Counted from the first letter of the stretch, positions 46,742-59,036 are shown. The stretch: 64,000 nt of DNA from Enterobacter vonholyi (GCF_008364555.1 NZ_VTUC01000007.1:1-64000), one strand, 5' to 3'. Notes: generated by a model not told the origin, from the letters alone. Program-made: numbers and translations.

Positions 46742-46790
46742 CCCCTCACCTTAACCTTCTCCCCAAAGGGGAGAGGGCTGGGCTGAGGGG
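46742..46790. repeat. REP-like palindrome, family A, copy 3
   Basis: CCCCTCACCTTAACCTTCTC, then CCCAAAGGGGAGAGGGC and GGGCTGAGGGG form an imperfect palindrome, related to the copies at 14349, 41620 and 53978. Confidence 0.75.
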
Positions 46791-46855
46791 CAAAAAACTC
46801 CACCCAAGCTGAATCGTTTTCCCAATGTAACTCTTACGTAATTTTCTTACGTGTA

Positions 46856-46871
46856 TGCGATTACATTCACA
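46856..46871 (+). promoter_or_regulatory. CRP site upstream of pckA
   Basis: TGCGATTACATTCACA fits TGTGA-N6-TCACA with one mismatch. PEP carboxykinase is under catabolite control in E. coli, which supports the site. Confidence 0.65.
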
Positions 46872-47092
46872 TTCTTTCCGATAAAATCACCAGCCTTTAA
46901 CCTTTTCGGAACATTTTCCCCACCCAAAAAGCGATTCCTGCGATAATCCGCCTGCGCCGTGACTGGAGTCGCAGCGTTTTCCGTTAGTAAGGGTTTTGTC
47001 CAGATGCGTGAATCTATGAGCCCCGTCGCGGTAAACAACCTCAGAAAAACCCTACAATTTCAGGCAGTACATATTGGCTAAGGAGCAGTGAT

Positions 47093-48712
47093 ATGCGTGT
47101 TACTGGTTTAACCCCGCAAGATCTCAAGGCTTATGGTATTCACGACGTCCAGGAAATCGTCTACAACCCCGACTACGATACGCTGTATCAGGAAGAGCTC
47201 AATCCAACACTGGAAGGATACGAGCGTGGTGTGTTGACGAATCTTGGTGCTATCGCCGTCGATACCGGTATTTTTACCGGTCGTTCGCCGAAAGATAAGT
47301 ATATCGTCCGAGACGAAACCACCCGCGATACGCTGTGGTGGGCTGACAAGGGCAAAGGGAAGAACGACAACAAACCGCTCTCCCCGGAAACCTGGCAGCA
47401 CCTGAAAGGGCTCGTCACCCATCAACTTTCCGGCAAGCGTCTGTTCATTGTCGACGCTTTCTGCGGCGCTAACGCCGATACCCGTCTCTCCGTGCGTTTT
47501 ATCACCGAAGTGGCCTGGCAGGCGCATTTCGTGAAAAACATGTTTATTCGTCCAACCGACGAAGAGCTGCAGGACTTCACCCCTGATTTCATCGTGATGA
47601 ACGGTGCGAAATGCACCAACCCACAGTGGAAAGAGCAGGGTCTGAACTCCGAAAACTTTGTGGCCTTCAACCTGACCGAGCGTATCCAGCTGATCGGCGG
47701 TACCTGGTACGGCGGCGAAATGAAGAAAGGGATGTTCTCGGTCATGAACTACCTGCTGCCGCTGCGGGGCATCGCCTCCATGCACTGCTCGGCTAACGTC
47801 GGTGAAAAAGGCGACGTGGCGGTCTTCTTCGGCCTGTCCGGCACCGGGAAAACCACCCTGTCCACCGATCCAAAACGTCGTCTGATTGGCGATGACGAAC
47901 ACGGCTGGGATGACGACGGCGTATTCAACTTTGAAGGCGGCTGCTACGCGAAGACCATTCGCCTGTCTGAAGAGGCCGAGCCGGATATCTTCCACGCGAT
48001 CCGTCGCGATGCGCTGCTGGAAAACGTCACCGTGCGTGCCGACGGCTCCATCGACTTCGACGATGCGTCGAAAACGGAAAACACCCGCGTCTCTTATCCG
48101 ATCTACCACATCGACAATATCGTGAAGCCGGTGTCAAAAGCGGGTCATGCCACGAAGGTTATTTTCCTGACGGCGGATGCGTTCGGCGTTCTGCCTCCGG
48201 TGTCTCGCCTGACGGCCAGCCAAACGCAGTACCACTTCCTTTCCGGTTTCACCGCCAAGCTGGCGGGTACCGAGCGCGGCGTGACGGAGCCAACCCCAAC
48301 CTTCTCCGCCTGCTTCGGCGCAGCCTTCCTGTCGCTGCACCCGACGCAGTATGCTGAAGTGCTGGTGAAACGCATGCAGGCATCCGGCGCGCAGGCATAC
48401 CTGGTGAACACCGGCTGGAACGGTACCGGCAAACGTATCTCTATCAAAGATACCCGCGCGATTATCGACGCCATTCTGGATGGTTCTCTGGACGACGCCG
48501 AAACCTTCACGCTGCCGATGTTTGACCTGGCGATCCCAACGTCGCTGCCGGGTGTAGATACGCATATCCTCGACCCGCGCAATACGTACGGTTCTCCGGA
48601 GCAGTGGCGTGAGAAGGCGGAATCGCTGGCGAAGCTGTTTGTCGAGAACTTCGAGAAGTATACCGATACCCCGGCGGGTGCTGCGCTAGTGAGTGCGGGT
48701 CCAAAACTGTAG
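47093..48712 (+). CDS. pckA: Phosphoenolpyruvate carboxykinase (ATP)
   Basis: Converts oxaloacetate and ATP to phosphoenolpyruvate and CO2, the entry step of gluconeogenesis. It has 539 residues, one less than E. coli as recalled. The P-loop [11 protein letters not shown] lies at about 247-257, the PEPCK-specific [19 protein letters not shown] follows, and [11 protein letters not shown] is near 390. It is monocistronic, followed by a REP element and a bidirectional terminator. Confidence 0.99.
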   Translation: MRVTGLTPQDLKAYGIHDVQEIVYNPDYDTLYQEELNPTLEGYERGVLTNLGAIAVDTGIFTGRSPKDKYIVRDETTRDTLWWADKGKGKNDNKPLSPETWQHLKGLVTHQLSGKRLFIVDAFCGANADTRLSVRFITEVAWQAHFVKNMFIRPTDEELQDFTPDFIVMNGAKCTNPQWKEQGLNSENFVAFNLTERIQLIGGTWYGGEMKKGMFSVMNYLLPLRGIASMHCSANVGEKGDVAVFFGLSGTGKTTLSTDPKRRLIGDDEHGWDDDGVFNFEGGCYAKTIRLSEEAEPDIFHAIRRDALLENVTVRADGSIDFDDASKTENTRVSYPIYHIDNIVKPVSKAGHATKVIFLTADAFGVLPPVSRLTASQTQYHFLSGFTAKLAGTERGVTEPTPTFSACFGAAFLSLHPTQYAEVLVKRMQASGAQAYLVNTGWNGTGKRISIKDTRAIIDAILDGSLDDAETFTLPMFDLAIPTSLPGVDTHILDPRNTYGSPEQWREKAESLAKLFVENFEKYTDTPAGAALVSAGPKL

Positions 48713-48717
48713 TCCAT

Positions 48718-48748
48718 GTCGGGTGGCGGCTTCGCCTTACCCGACCTG
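48718..48748. repeat. REP element, family B, single copy
   Basis: GTCGGGTGGCGGCTTCGCC then TTACCCGACCTG, a palindrome shared with 28839 and 61380. It is directly followed by a terminator. Confidence 0.8.
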
Positions 48749-48778
48749 TAAAAAAGGGTGGCTCGTGCCACCCTTTTT

Positions 48779-48779
<1 letters not shown>
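48749..48779. terminator. Bidirectional terminator between pckA and envZ
   Basis: AAAAAAGGGTGGC and GCCACCCTTTTTT form a 13-bp stem with loop TCGT. The last T of the tract is the first base of the envZ stop codon on the opposite strand. Confidence 0.92.
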
Positions 48780-50841
<2,062 letters not shown>

Positions 50842-51073
50842 TGTGTGTACTCCCAAAGGTTCGGATAGTCTTTGTAACAGCGTATTCTAAAAAAGTGCAC
50901 GTATTCGACCAGTTAATTCTGGTATAAATTCTAGTCGAAATTGTTACAAAGCATATTTAACAGCAGCTTATCTGCTCATTTCATCACATAAATCATTATT
51001 AATCCTGTCTGTTACACTGTGTGGTACGTATTGTGCGCAAGACAGTTAACCGGCAGGCAGCAAAGGCTTTACC

Positions 51074-51547
51074 ATGAAAACGCCCCTGATCACCCGCGAA
51101 GGGTACGAAAAGCTCAAAAAAGAGATGGATTACCTCTGGCGCGAAGAGCGTCCTGAAGTAACCAAAAAGGTGACCTGGGCGGCAAGCCTGGGCGATCGCA
51201 GCGAAAACGCTGACTACCAGTACAACAAAAAGCGGCTGCGCGAAATTGACCGCCGGGTTCGCTATCTGACGAAGTGCCTCGAGAATCTTAAAATTGTCGA
51301 TTACTCTCCGCAGCAGGAGGGCAAAGTGTTCTTCGGCGCGTGGGTGGAGATTGAAAACGACGATGGTGACACCCTGCGTTTTCGGATTGTCGGCTACGAT
51401 GAAATTTTTGGTCGTAAGGATTACATCTCCATCGACTCCCCGATGGCCCGCGCGCTGCTGAAAAAGGAAGTGGGCGATCTGGCCATCGTTCAGACTCCAG
51501 CTGGTGAAGCCAGCTGGTACGTCAATGAGATCGTCTACGTAAAATAG
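51074..51547 (+). CDS. greB: Transcription elongation factor GreB
   Basis: GreB rescues backtracked RNA polymerase by stimulating transcript cleavage through the secondary channel. It has 157 residues. The N-terminal coiled coil (1-~78) includes the acidic tip (Asp/Glu in SLGDRSENADYQYN), and the C-terminal FKBP-like domain starts near 80. It is divergent from ompR across a 232-base AT-rich region and 88 bases before yhgF. Confidence 0.97.
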   Translation: MKTPLITREGYEKLKKEMDYLWREERPEVTKKVTWAASLGDRSENADYQYNKKRLREIDRRVRYLTKCLENLKIVDYSPQQEGKVFFGAWVEIENDDGDTLRFRIVGYDEIFGRKDYISIDSPMARALLKKEVGDLAIVQTPAGEASWYVNEIVYVK

Positions 51548-51635
51548 TCCGAGAGCGCCCTCCCCGGCTGGCATTTTGCCGTGTCAGCCCGTATAACTAT
51601 CCCCTGATTTTTTCGACTCAACAGATGATAAAGCC

Positions 51636-53966
51636 ATGATGAATGATTCGCTCTGCCGCATTATTGCGGGTGATATTCAGGCCAGAGCCGAACAGGTAGA
51701 AGCTGCCGTTCGCCTGCTTGATGAAGGGAACACCGTGCCGTTTATTGCACGCTATCGTAAGGAAGTCACCGGCGGTCTGGATGACACGCAGCTGCGTAAC
51801 CTGGAGACCCGTCTCGGTTATCTGCGCGAACTGGAAGAACGTCGTCAGGCGATCCTCAAATCCATCGGCGAACAGGGCAAACTGACCAGCGATCTGGAAA
51901 GCGCCATTAACGGCACCCTGAGCAAAACCGAATTAGAAGATCTCTATCTGCCGTACAAACCGAAGCGCCGCACGCGCGGGCAGATTGCGATTGAAGCGGG
52001 CCTTGAGCCGCTGGCCGACCTGCTGTGGAACGAGCCGTCGCACGATCCGGAAACCGAAGCGGCGAAATTTATCGACGCTGACAAAGGCGTGGCGGACACC
52101 AAGGCCGCCCTCGACGGCGCACGCTACATTCTGATGGAGCGCTTCGCCGAAGACGCCGCGCTGCTCGCTAAAGTGCGTGATTACCTGTGGAAGAATGCCC
52201 ACATCGTCTCTACCGTCGTCGCGGGTAAAGAGGAAGAAGGCGCGAAATTCCGCGACTATTTCGATCACCACGAACCGATTTCTACTACCCCTTCCCACCG
52301 CGCGCTGGCAATGTTCCGCGGCCGCAACGAAGGCGTGCTCCAGCTCTCCCTGAACGCCGACCCGCAGTTTGACGAGCCGCCGAAAGAGAGCCACTGCGAG
52401 CAGATCATTATCGACCATCTCGGCCTGCGTCTGAACAACGCCCCGGCGGACAGCTGGCGTAAAGGCGTAGTAAGCTGGACCTGGCGCATCAAGGTGCTGA
52501 TGCACCTCGAAACCGAGCTGATGGGCACCGTGCGCGAACGCGCCGAAGATGAAGCGATTAACGTCTTCGCCCGTAACCTGCACGACCTGCTGATGGCCGC
52601 CCCTGCCGGCCTGCGCGCGACCATGGGTCTCGACCCGGGTCTGCGTACCGGCGTGAAGGTCGCTGTGGTTGACGGCACCGGCAAGCTGGTGGCGACCGAT
52701 ACCATTTATCCGCACACCGGCCAGGCAGCGAAAGCGGCCGTCGTGGTGGCGGCGCTGTGCGAAAAATACAACGTCGAGCTGGTTGCCATCGGCAACGGTA
52801 CGGCCTCTCGTGAAACCGAGCGTTTCTACCTCGACGTGCAGAAGCAGTTCCCGAAAGTGACGGCACAGAAAGTGATCGTCAGCGAGGCCGGGGCATCCGT
52901 CTATTCCGCGTCCGAGCTGGCGGCCCAGGAATTCCCGGACCTGGACGTTTCCCTGCGCGGGGCAGTTTCTATCGCTCGCCGCCTGCAGGATCCGCTGGCG
53001 GAGCTGGTGAAGATCGATCCGAAATCCATCGGCGTGGGCCAGTATCAGCATGACGTGAGCCAGACTCAGCTGGCGCGCAAGCTGGATGCGGTGGTGGAAG
53101 ACTGCGTAAACGCCGTCGGCGTTGATCTGAATACCGCCTCCGTTCCCCTGCTGACCCGCGTGGCGGGCTTAACCCGCATGATGGCGCAGAACATCGTCGC
53201 CTGGCGTGATGAGAACGGTCAGTTCCAGAACCGTCAGCAGCTGCTGAAGGTGAGCCGTCTGGGTCCAAAAGCATTTGAGCAGTGTGCGGGCTTCCTGCGC
53301 ATCAACCACGGCGATAACCCGCTGGATGCCTCCACCGTTCACCCGGAAGCGTACCCTGTGGTGGAACGCATCCTGGCCGCCACCCAGCAGGCGCTGAAAG
53401 ATCTCATGGGCGACAGCAGCGCCCTGCGCAACCTGAAAGCCGTTGATTTCACTGACGACAAATTTGGTGTGCCAACCGTCACCGATATTATCAAAGAGCT
53501 GGAAAAGCCGGGCCGCGATCCGCGTCCTGAGTTCAAAACGGCGACCTTTGCTGACGGTATCGAGACCATGAACGACCTGCTGCCGGGCATGGTGCTGGAA
53601 GGCGCGGTGACCAACGTGACCAACTTTGGCGCATTTGTGGATATCGGCGTGCATCAGGATGGTCTGGTGCATATCTCATCCCTTGCCGACAAGTTTGTTG
53701 AAGACCCGCACACCGTGGTTAAAGCGGGCGACATCGTGAAGGTCAAAGTGCTGGAAGTGGATCTGCAGCGCAAGCGTATCGCGCTGACCATGCGTCTGGA
53801 CGAGCAGCCGGGCGACACCAACGCGCGCCGCGGCGGCAACGGCGGGGGCCGCGAACCGCAGCGTCCCGCCGCGAAAGCGGCAAAACCGCGCGGACGTGAT
53901 GCTCAGCCTGCAGGCAACAGCGCGATGATGGATGCGCTGGCGGCAGCGATGGGTAAAAAACGCTAA
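51636..53966 (+). CDS. yhgF: YhgF/Tex, RNA-binding S1-domain protein
   Basis: Tex-family protein, involved in transcription-linked RNA or ribosome quality control. The exact activity in enterobacteria is still debated. It has 776 residues. The N-terminal HTH/helical region (1-~200) is followed by the YqgF/RNase H-like domain (~330-460, [20 protein letters not shown]), helix-hairpin-helix motifs (~495-565), and the S1 domain (~650-725, [20 protein letters not shown]). A Gly/Arg/Ala-rich tail ends MGKKR. Confidence 0.95.
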   Translation: MMNDSLCRIIAGDIQARAEQVEAAVRLLDEGNTVPFIARYRKEVTGGLDDTQLRNLETRLGYLRELEERRQAILKSIGEQGKLTSDLESAINGTLSKTELEDLYLPYKPKRRTRGQIAIEAGLEPLADLLWNEPSHDPETEAAKFIDADKGVADTKAALDGARYILMERFAEDAALLAKVRDYLWKNAHIVSTVVAGKEEEGAKFRDYFDHHEPISTTPSHRALAMFRGRNEGVLQLSLNADPQFDEPPKESHCEQIIIDHLGLRLNNAPADSWRKGVVSWTWRIKVLMHLETELMGTVRERAEDEAINVFARNLHDLLMAAPAGLRATMGLDPGLRTGVKVAVVDGTGKLVATDTIYPHTGQAAKAAVVVAALCEKYNVELVAIGNGTASRETERFYLDVQKQFPKVTAQKVIVSEAGASVYSASELAAQEFPDLDVSLRGAVSIARRLQDPLAELVKIDPKSIGVGQYQHDVSQTQLARKLDAVVEDCVNAVGVDLNTASVPLLTRVAGLTRMMAQNIVAWRDENGQFQNRQQLLKVSRLGPKAFEQCAGFLRINHGDNPLDASTVHPEAYPVVERILAATQQALKDLMGDSSALRNLKAVDFTDDKFGVPTVTDIIKELEKPGRDPRPEFKTATFADGIETMNDLLPGMVLEGAVTNVTNFGAFVDIGVHQDGLVHISSLADKFVEDPHTVVKAGDIVKVKVLEVDLQRKRIALTMRLDEQPGDTNARRGGNGGGREPQRPAAKAAKPRGRDAQPAGNSAMMDALAAAMGKKR

Positions 53967-53977
53967 GGTTGTAAATG

Positions 53978-54014
53978 CCCCTCACCCTAACCCTCTCCCC
54001 AAAGGGGAGAGGGG
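53978..54014. repeat. REP-like palindrome, family A, copy 4
   Basis: CCCCTCACCCTAACCCTCTC followed by CCCAAAGGGGAGAGGGG. It is the cleanest copy of the family and sits just after the yhgF stop. Confidence 0.8.
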
Positions 54015-54170
54015 ATCGCACGGTGCGGTCTTTTCCCCTCGTCCTCATGGGTGGGGGAATAAATTCATATCGAAATATATGAAACCGATTGCATAGCCAT
54101 ATTTAAACCACTAATTATCACCCCGTTAACAAATACTCCCCTTTTCGTTTTCCAGGCAATTCAGCAAATA

Positions 54171-54184
54171 TTGAGCAAGGTCAA
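54171..54184 (+). promoter_or_regulatory. FNR-like site upstream of feoA
   Basis: TTGAGCAAGGTCAA fits TTGAT-N4-ATCAA with two symmetric mismatches. E. coli feoABC is activated by FNR under anaerobiosis, when ferrous iron is present. Confidence 0.6.
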
Positions 54185-54244
54185 ACAGGCCGTAAATTAA
54201 TACCGCAAACAACATTCCGTCACAGTTTTAATATTGCTGATAAA

Positions 54245-54263
54245 AACTATTCTCATTATCATC
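54245..54263 (+). promoter_or_regulatory. Fur box upstream of feoA
   Basis: Read on the minus strand, ATGATAATGAGAATAGT matches most of the Fur consensus GATAATGATAATCATTATC. It lies about 40 bases before the feoA start, so iron repression is expected. Confidence 0.75.
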
Positions 54264-54302
54264 CCATAGTAGATAATTTAACCTTTCGTGGAATCAGGCG
54301 TT

Positions 54303-54530
54303 ATGCAATTCACTCCAGACAGTGCATGGAAGATTACCGGTTTTACCCGCGAAATTAGCCCAGCCTATCGGCAAAAGCTGCTGTCGCTGGGCATGCTGCC
54401 CGGCTCGTCATTTCAGGTCGTGCGCGTGGCGCCGCTAGGGGACCCGGTTCATATCGAAACCCGCCGCGTGAATCTGGTCCTGCGTAAGAAAGACCTCGCA
54501 TTAATAGAAGTCGAAGCCTTATCCCGATAA
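54303..54530 (+). CDS. feoA: Ferrous iron transport protein A
   Basis: FeoA is a small cytoplasmic SH3-like protein that works with FeoB. I start at [10 protein letters not shown] for 75 residues, as in E. coli; five upstream codons are excluded. Core sequence: [20 protein letters not shown]. It is first gene of feoABC, and feoB starts 30 bases later. Confidence 0.97.
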   Translation: MQFTPDSAWKITGFTREISPAYRQKLLSLGMLPGSSFQVVRVAPLGDPVHIETRRVNLVLRKKDLALIEVEALSR

Positions 54531-54560
54531 CAAGCCAGCGGTTTCAGTGAGTCTAAAAAA

Positions 54561-56879
54561 ATGAAAAAGTTAACTATTGGCTTAATTGGCAATCCTAATT
54601 CCGGCAAGACCACGCTTTTTAACCAGCTGACCGGGGCACGCCAGCGCGTAGGCAACTGGGCGGGCGTGACGGTTGAGCGTAAAGAGGGCCAGTTCACGAC
54701 GACAGACAACCAGGTGACGCTGGTTGACCTTCCCGGCACCTACTCCTTAACCACCATTTCGTCACAAACCTCGCTCGATGAGCAAATCGCCTGTCACTAT
54801 ATTCTTGGCGGCGACGCGGATCTGCTGATCAACGTGGTCGATGCCTCAAACCTCGAGCGTAACCTCTATCTGACGCTGCAGCTGCTGGAGCTGGGTATCC
54901 CCTGCATCGTGGCGCTCAACATGCTCGACATCGCAGAGAAACAAAAGCTGCGCATCGACGTCGATGCCCTCTCCGCGCGCCTGGGATGCCCGGTAGTTCC
55001 GCTGGTTTCGACGCGGGCTCGCGGTATTGATGCGCTGAAGCTGGCCATTGACCGTCACGCGGGAAATCGCGACGTTGAGCTGGTGCATTACGCGAAGCCC
55101 CTCCTGCGTGAAGCCAACGTGCTGGCGCAGGAGATGGATACCGGTATGCCAGCAAAACAGCGCCTGTGGCTTGGCCTGCAGATGCTGGAAGGGGATATCT
55201 ACAGCCGCGCTTACGCCGGGCATGCAGCAGAGAAGCTGGACGCGACGATGGCTCGTCTTAGCGACGAGCTGGACGACCCGGCGCTGCACATAGCCGATGC
55301 CCGTTACCAGGCCATCGCCTCGATTTGCGACGTGGTGAGTAACGCGCTGACGGCGGAACCCAGCCGCTTTACGGCGGCGGTGGATAAGGTCGTGCTTAAC
55401 CGCTTCCTGGGTTTGCCGATCTTTCTGCTGGTGATGTACGTGATGTTCCTGCTTGCCATTAACATCGGTGGCGCACTGCAGCCGATTTTTGACGCCGGTT
55501 CCGTCGCGGTCTTCGTCCACGGGATCCAGTGGGTAGGTTACACTCTGCACTTCCCGGAATGGCTAACCATCTTCCTCGCGCAGGGGATCGGCGGCGGTAT
55601 TAATACCGTTCTGCCGCTGGTGCCGCAGATCGGTATGATGTACCTGTTCCTCTCGTTTCTGGAAGATTCCGGCTACATGGCGCGCGCGGCGTTCGTGATG
55701 GACCGTCTGATGCAGGCGCTGGGCCTGCCGGGTAAATCCTTCGTCCCGCTGATTGTCGGCTTCGGCTGTAACGTGCCGTCGGTGATGGGCGCACGCACCC
55801 TGGATGCGCCGCGTGAACGTCTGATGACCATTATGATGGCGCCGTTTATGTCCTGCGGTGCCCGACTGGCGATCTTCGCGGTCTTTGCGGCAGCCTTCTT
55901 TGGCCAGCAGGGCGCGCTGGCGGTCTTCTCGCTCTACGTGCTGGGCATCGTGATGGCGATCCTCACCGGCTTAATGCTGAAACACACCATAATGCGCGGT
56001 GAAGCGTCACCGTTCGTGATGGAGCTGCCGGTGTACCACGTCCCCCATCTGAAAAGCCTGGCGATCCAGACCTGGCAGCGCCTGAAAGGCTTCGTCCTGC
56101 GCGCTGGTAAGGTGATTGTCATCGTCAGTATTTTCCTGAGCGCGCTGAACAGCTTCACCCTCAGCGGACAGGCGGCAGATAACATTAACGACTCTGCCCT
56201 CGCCTCCGTCAGCCGCGTCATCACGCCGGTCTTCAAACCGATTGGCGTGCATGAGGATAACTGGCAGGCAACCGTCGGGCTGTTTACCGGCGCGATGGCA
56301 AAAGAGGTGGTTGTCGGTACCCTGAACACGCTCTACACCGCCGAGAACATTCAGGAGCAGGAATTTAATCCGGCTGAGTTTCATCTCGGTGATGAACTGC
56401 TGGGTGCCGTAGAGGAAACCTGGCAGAGCCTGAAGGACACCTTCAGCCTGAGCGTGCTGGCGAACCCGATTGAAGCGAGTAAAGGCGACGGCGAAATGGC
56501 GACGGGTGCCATGGGGGTGATGAGCGAGAAATTTGGCAGCGCGTCTGCGGCCTACAGCTACCTCATTTTTGTTCTGCTCTACATTCCGTGCATCTCCGTG
56601 ATGGGGGCGATTGCTCGCGAGTCCAGCCGCGGCTGGATGGGCTTCTCCATCCTGTGGGGGCTGAATATCGCTTACTCGCTGGCCACGCTGTTTTATCAAA
56701 CCGTTAACTTCAACCAGCATCCGCGCTACAGCCTGGTCTGCATTCTTGCGGTTGTGCTGTTTAACGTGGTCGTGCTCGGTCTGCTGCGACGGGCGCGCAG
56801 CCGCGTCGACATCGACCTGCTGGCAAACCGTAAAACCGCCGCGACCTGCTGCAGCAGCCCGGCGGGCGACTGTCACTAA
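54561..56879 (+). CDS. feoB: Ferrous iron permease FeoB
   Basis: FeoB is the inner membrane Fe(II) transporter with an N-terminal GTPase. It has 772 residues. The G domain has GNPNSGKTT (10-18), DLPGTYSL (about 58-65) and the G4 motif NMLD, followed by the helical GDI region (~170-270). Two Gate motifs lie in the membrane part, with Cys in FGCNVPSVMGAR and the TMMAPFMSCGARL stretch. The C-terminus has CCSSP. Confidence 0.98.
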   Translation: MKKLTIGLIGNPNSGKTTLFNQLTGARQRVGNWAGVTVERKEGQFTTTDNQVTLVDLPGTYSLTTISSQTSLDEQIACHYILGGDADLLINVVDASNLERNLYLTLQLLELGIPCIVALNMLDIAEKQKLRIDVDALSARLGCPVVPLVSTRARGIDALKLAIDRHAGNRDVELVHYAKPLLREANVLAQEMDTGMPAKQRLWLGLQMLEGDIYSRAYAGHAAEKLDATMARLSDELDDPALHIADARYQAIASICDVVSNALTAEPSRFTAAVDKVVLNRFLGLPIFLLVMYVMFLLAINIGGALQPIFDAGSVAVFVHGIQWVGYTLHFPEWLTIFLAQGIGGGINTVLPLVPQIGMMYLFLSFLEDSGYMARAAFVMDRLMQALGLPGKSFVPLIVGFGCNVPSVMGARTLDAPRERLMTIMMAPFMSCGARLAIFAVFAAAFFGQQGALAVFSLYVLGIVMAILTGLMLKHTIMRGEASPFVMELPVYHVPHLKSLAIQTWQRLKGFVLRAGKVIVIVSIFLSALNSFTLSGQAADNINDSALASVSRVITPVFKPIGVHEDNWQATVGLFTGAMAKEVVVGTLNTLYTAENIQEQEFNPAEFHLGDELLGAVEETWQSLKDTFSLSVLANPIEASKGDGEMATGAMGVMSEKFGSASAAYSYLIFVLLYIPCISVMGAIARESSRGWMGFSILWGLNIAYSLATLFYQTVNFNQHPRYSLVCILAVVLFNVVVLGLLRRARSRVDIDLLANRKTAATCCSSPAGDCH

Positions 56880-56891
56880 GGAGCACACCCC

Positions 56892-57128
56892 ATGGCATCG
56901 TTGATTCAGGTTCGTGACATGCTGGCACTGCAGGGGCGAATGGAGGCGAAACAGCTGAGCCTCAGCCTGCATACGCCGCAGCCGATGATCGATGCCATGC
57001 TGGAAAGACTGGAAGCCATGGGGAAAGCCGTGCGGATTCAGGAAGACGCGGAAGGCTGTCTCTCCGGCAGTTGTAAAAGCTGTCCGGAAGGAAAGGCCTG
57101 CCTCAGGGAGTGGTGGGCACTGCGTTAA
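56892..57128 (+). CDS. feoC: FeoC, [Fe-S]-dependent regulator of FeoB
   Basis: FeoC is a small winged-helix protein that guards FeoB from proteolysis and may sense iron or oxygen. It has 78 residues: the wing domain (1-~50) is followed by a four-cysteine cluster C56, C61, C64 and C70 that binds an iron-sulfur cluster in Klebsiella FeoC. It lies 12 bases after feoB. A terminator follows. Confidence 0.96.
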   Translation: MASLIQVRDMLALQGRMEAKQLSLSLHTPQPMIDAMLERLEAMGKAVRIQEDAEGCLSGSCKSCPEGKACLREWWALR

Positions 57129-57161
57129 TAAAGCCAGGCATTGCTGCCTGGCTTTGTCGTA
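57129..57161. terminator. Terminator between feoC and the DUF1471 gene
   Basis: AAAGCCAGGCA and TGCCTGGCTTT form an 11-bp stem around a 2-4 base loop, immediately after the feoC stop. It can serve both convergent genes. Confidence 0.85.
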
Positions 57162-57431
57162 TTACTTGTAGACGTCCGCCGTTGCGCGTACGTTTTTGGT
57201 CTGTTTTTCTGCGCTGGTGACGACGTAGTACGTTCCGCCCAGCTCATCCGCTTTCTTCGAGAGCTCTCTGCGAGCATCCATCGGCGCGGTGGTGTCAGAC
57301 GTAGAAATTTCACCAATTTTCGTCAGATTCATGCTGGCAACTTTATCTTTTTCCAGCTCTTTTGCCGCAAAGACGCCAAATGACAGTGACCCAATAACCA
57401 GAGAAGTGACAATACCTGTAACAAGTTTCAT
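57162..57431 (-). CDS. Small secreted DUF1471 (YhcN/BhsA-like) protein
   Basis: An 89-residue periplasmic protein of the DUF1471 family (YhcN, BhsA, McbA and others), tied in other cases to stress response and biofilm formation. I start at MKLVTGIVTS. The signal peptide ends near residue 23 (SFGVFA-AKEL). The mature part has the family core: GEISTSDTTAPMDARRELSK and GGTYYVVTSAEKQ. E. coli K-12 carries yhgA here instead, so this is a lineage-specific gene at a variable spot. No specific gene symbol can be given. Confidence 0.85.
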   Translation of the reverse strand: MKLVTGIVTSLVIGSLSFGVFAAKELEKDKVASMNLTKIGEISTSDTTAPMDARRELSKKADELGGTYYVVTSAEKQTKNVRATADVYK

Positions 57432-57542
57432 AGCCTGACTCTCCATAGGATTGTTGTTTTGATTATCGTAGGCAGAACAACCGCAACGACATCTGGAGTA
57501 TGGTTGCGGTGTGTTACTTTTTCCAGGCAGGATAGAAAATAA

Positions 57543-58316
57543 TCAGTCGAAACGTTGACTTAACGCAATCAGCGCTGAACAAAATTCCGTCGGATGAGAG
57601 ATAAACGGGGCATGTGCAGCTTTGGCAACGATCTGCGATTCACTGTCCGGCCAGAGCGAATCCAGCAGCGGAGCCACTTTGCGCGGGACAATTCCGTCGA
57701 GGTAGCCATAGATACGCAGGTGCGGCATCGTCAGGGCGGCCAGCGGCTCGCGCAGATCAACCGTTTTCAGGATCTCCAGGCCACCGTTAAGCACCTCAAC
57801 CTCCGGCATCGGCAGCGAAAGCACAGTTTGCTTCAGCGTACGGGCATCCTGACGCGCGGTTTCAGTACCCATCGTCTGCAGCGCGAGGAACCGCTCTACT
57901 GTCCGCTGGAAATCGTCGCTCAGCTGCTGCTGGAACCCCGCCAGCACCTCTGGCTTGATACCGGGCCACGCGTCCCGCGCGCTAAAACAGGGCGACGACG
58001 CCACGGTCACCAGCGCTTTTACGCGGTCAGGTCTCGACAGCGCAATCTGGCTCGCCACCAGCCCGCCCAGGCTCCAGCCCAGCCAGATGGCATTTTGCGG
58101 AGCAGCGTTCAGAACCTGCTCCGCCATCTCATCAAGCGACATGGCCCCAAAACCGCGGCTGCGGCCATACCCCGGCAAATCCACCAGATGCAGCGTGAAA
58201 TGCGAGGCGAGTTCCTCGCTTACGCAACGCCATACTTCAGCATTCAGTCCCCATCCGTGCAGCAGCACAAGATGGCAATTTCCTGTCCCGACGGTCTGCC
58301 ACCACAGCGTCTTCAT
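57543..58316 (-). CDS. bioH: Pimeloyl-[ACP] methyl ester esterase
   Basis: BioH cleaves the methyl ester of pimeloyl-ACP to release the biotin precursor. It has 257 residues of alpha/beta hydrolase fold. Triad: Ser82 (GWSLGG), Asp207 (GYLDGIVP) and His235 (AAHAPFIS). It is divergent from gntX with only 36 bases between the starts, so the two promoters must overlap or lie within the genes. Confidence 0.98.
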   Translation of the reverse strand: MKTLWWQTVGTGNCHLVLLHGWGLNAEVWRCVSEELASHFTLHLVDLPGYGRSRGFGAMSLDEMAEQVLNAAPQNAIWLGWSLGGLVASQIALSRPDRVKALVTVASSPCFSARDAWPGIKPEVLAGFQQQLSDDFQRTVERFLALQTMGTETARQDARTLKQTVLSLPMPEVEVLNGGLEILKTVDLREPLAALTMPHLRIYGYLDGIVPRKVAPLLDSLWPDSESQIVAKAAHAPFISHPTEFCSALIALSQRFD

Positions 58317-58352
58317 CAGTTACTGTTCTCTTTTTTCACATGGAGGTTGCAC

Positions 58353-59036
58353 ATGCTAACAGTACCTGGGTTGTGCTGGCTATGCCGAATGCCGCTGGCA
58401 CTAGGCGGGTGGGGCATCTGCTCCGTCTGTACGCGATCGCTGCAATGGCGTATCGGGATCTGCCCACAATGTGGTTTACCGGCCACGAATCCCGCTTTGC
58501 CCTGTGGCCGTTGCCTGAAAAAGTCCCCGCCGTGGAGCGCGATGGTGGCGGTGGATGATTATGTTCCGCCGCTGAACAGGCTGATCCACGCGCTGAAGTT
58601 TTCCGGGCAGAGCTCGCTGGCACAGCCCCTTGCTCGCCTGCTGTTGCTGGCGGTTTTGCAGGCGCGACGTCAGCGGGCTCTGCCAAAAATCGACATGGTG
58701 GTGAGTGTCCCCCTATACCGGCGTCGTCACTGGCGGCGCGGCTATAACCAGAGTGACCTGCTCTGCCGTCCCCTCGCACGGTGGCTCGGCTGTCGGTATG
58801 ATGCCCGCGCGCTGACACGTGTTCATGCCACCGCCATCCAGCATCAGCTCAGCGCCCGGCTTCGCAAAAGAAACCTCAAAAATGCCTTTCGCCTTGAATT
58901 GCCGGTCGACGGGCTCCATATCGCGATTGTGGATGATGTTGTCACCACAGGCAGTACCGTTGCTGAACTTTCCCGACTGCTTTTGCAAAGCGGCGCCGCG
59001 TCGGTTCAGGTATGGTGTCTGTGCCGTACCTTGTAG
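58353..59036 (+). CDS. gntX: GntX/ComF-family phosphoribosyltransferase-like protein
   Basis: A ComF-like protein needed for use of DNA as a nutrient in E. coli (also called ComF/YhgH); the older gluconate link is uncertain. I start at MLTVPGLCWLC for 227 residues. Four CxxC-type pairs give a zinc finger at the N-terminus (CWLC, CSVC, CPQC, CGRC, residues 8-~53). The phosphoribosyltransferase motif VDDVVTTGSTV is near 190-200. The same frame runs far upstream, antisense to bioH, which is not coding. Confidence 0.94.
   Translation: MLTVPGLCWLCRMPLALGGWGICSVCTRSLQWRIGICPQCGLPATNPALPCGRCLKKSPPWSAMVAVDDYVPPLNRLIHALKFSGQSSLAQPLARLLLLAVLQARRQRALPKIDMVVSVPLYRRRHWRRGYNQSDLLCRPLARWLGCRYDARALTRVHATAIQHQLSARLRKRNLKNAFRLELPVDGLHIAIVDDVVTTGSTVAELSRLLLQSGAASVQVWCLCRTL

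Larger units (their letters stand above)
46733..47092 (+). promoter_or_regulatory. hslO-pckA intergenic region
   Basis: The 360-base gap holds a REP-like palindrome (46742-46790), a CRP site (46856-46871) and a roughly 220-base stretch up to the pckA SD (aaggag). No gene was recognised. The pckA promoter must lie between the CRP site and the ATG. Confidence 0.6.
53967..54302 (+). promoter_or_regulatory. yhgF-feoA intergenic region
   Basis: The 336-base gap holds a REP-like palindrome (53978-54014), an FNR-like site (54171-54184), a Fur box (54245-54263) and the feoA promoter region. The stretch 54020-54170 shows no gene or known signal. Confidence 0.65.

Noticed and set aside
47108-48109. 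333-codon frame antisense to pckA
   Set aside because: Shadow of the strongly biased pckA codons; no homology or start signal.
51933-53051. 372-codon frame antisense to yhgF
   Set aside because: Shadow of a GC-rich coding region; no domain and no plausible start signal.
57594-58352. Open frame upstream of gntX making a 480-residue protein
   Set aside because: It is antisense to bioH, has no recognisable domain before MLTVPGLCW, and the GntX family length (227) fits the start at 58353.
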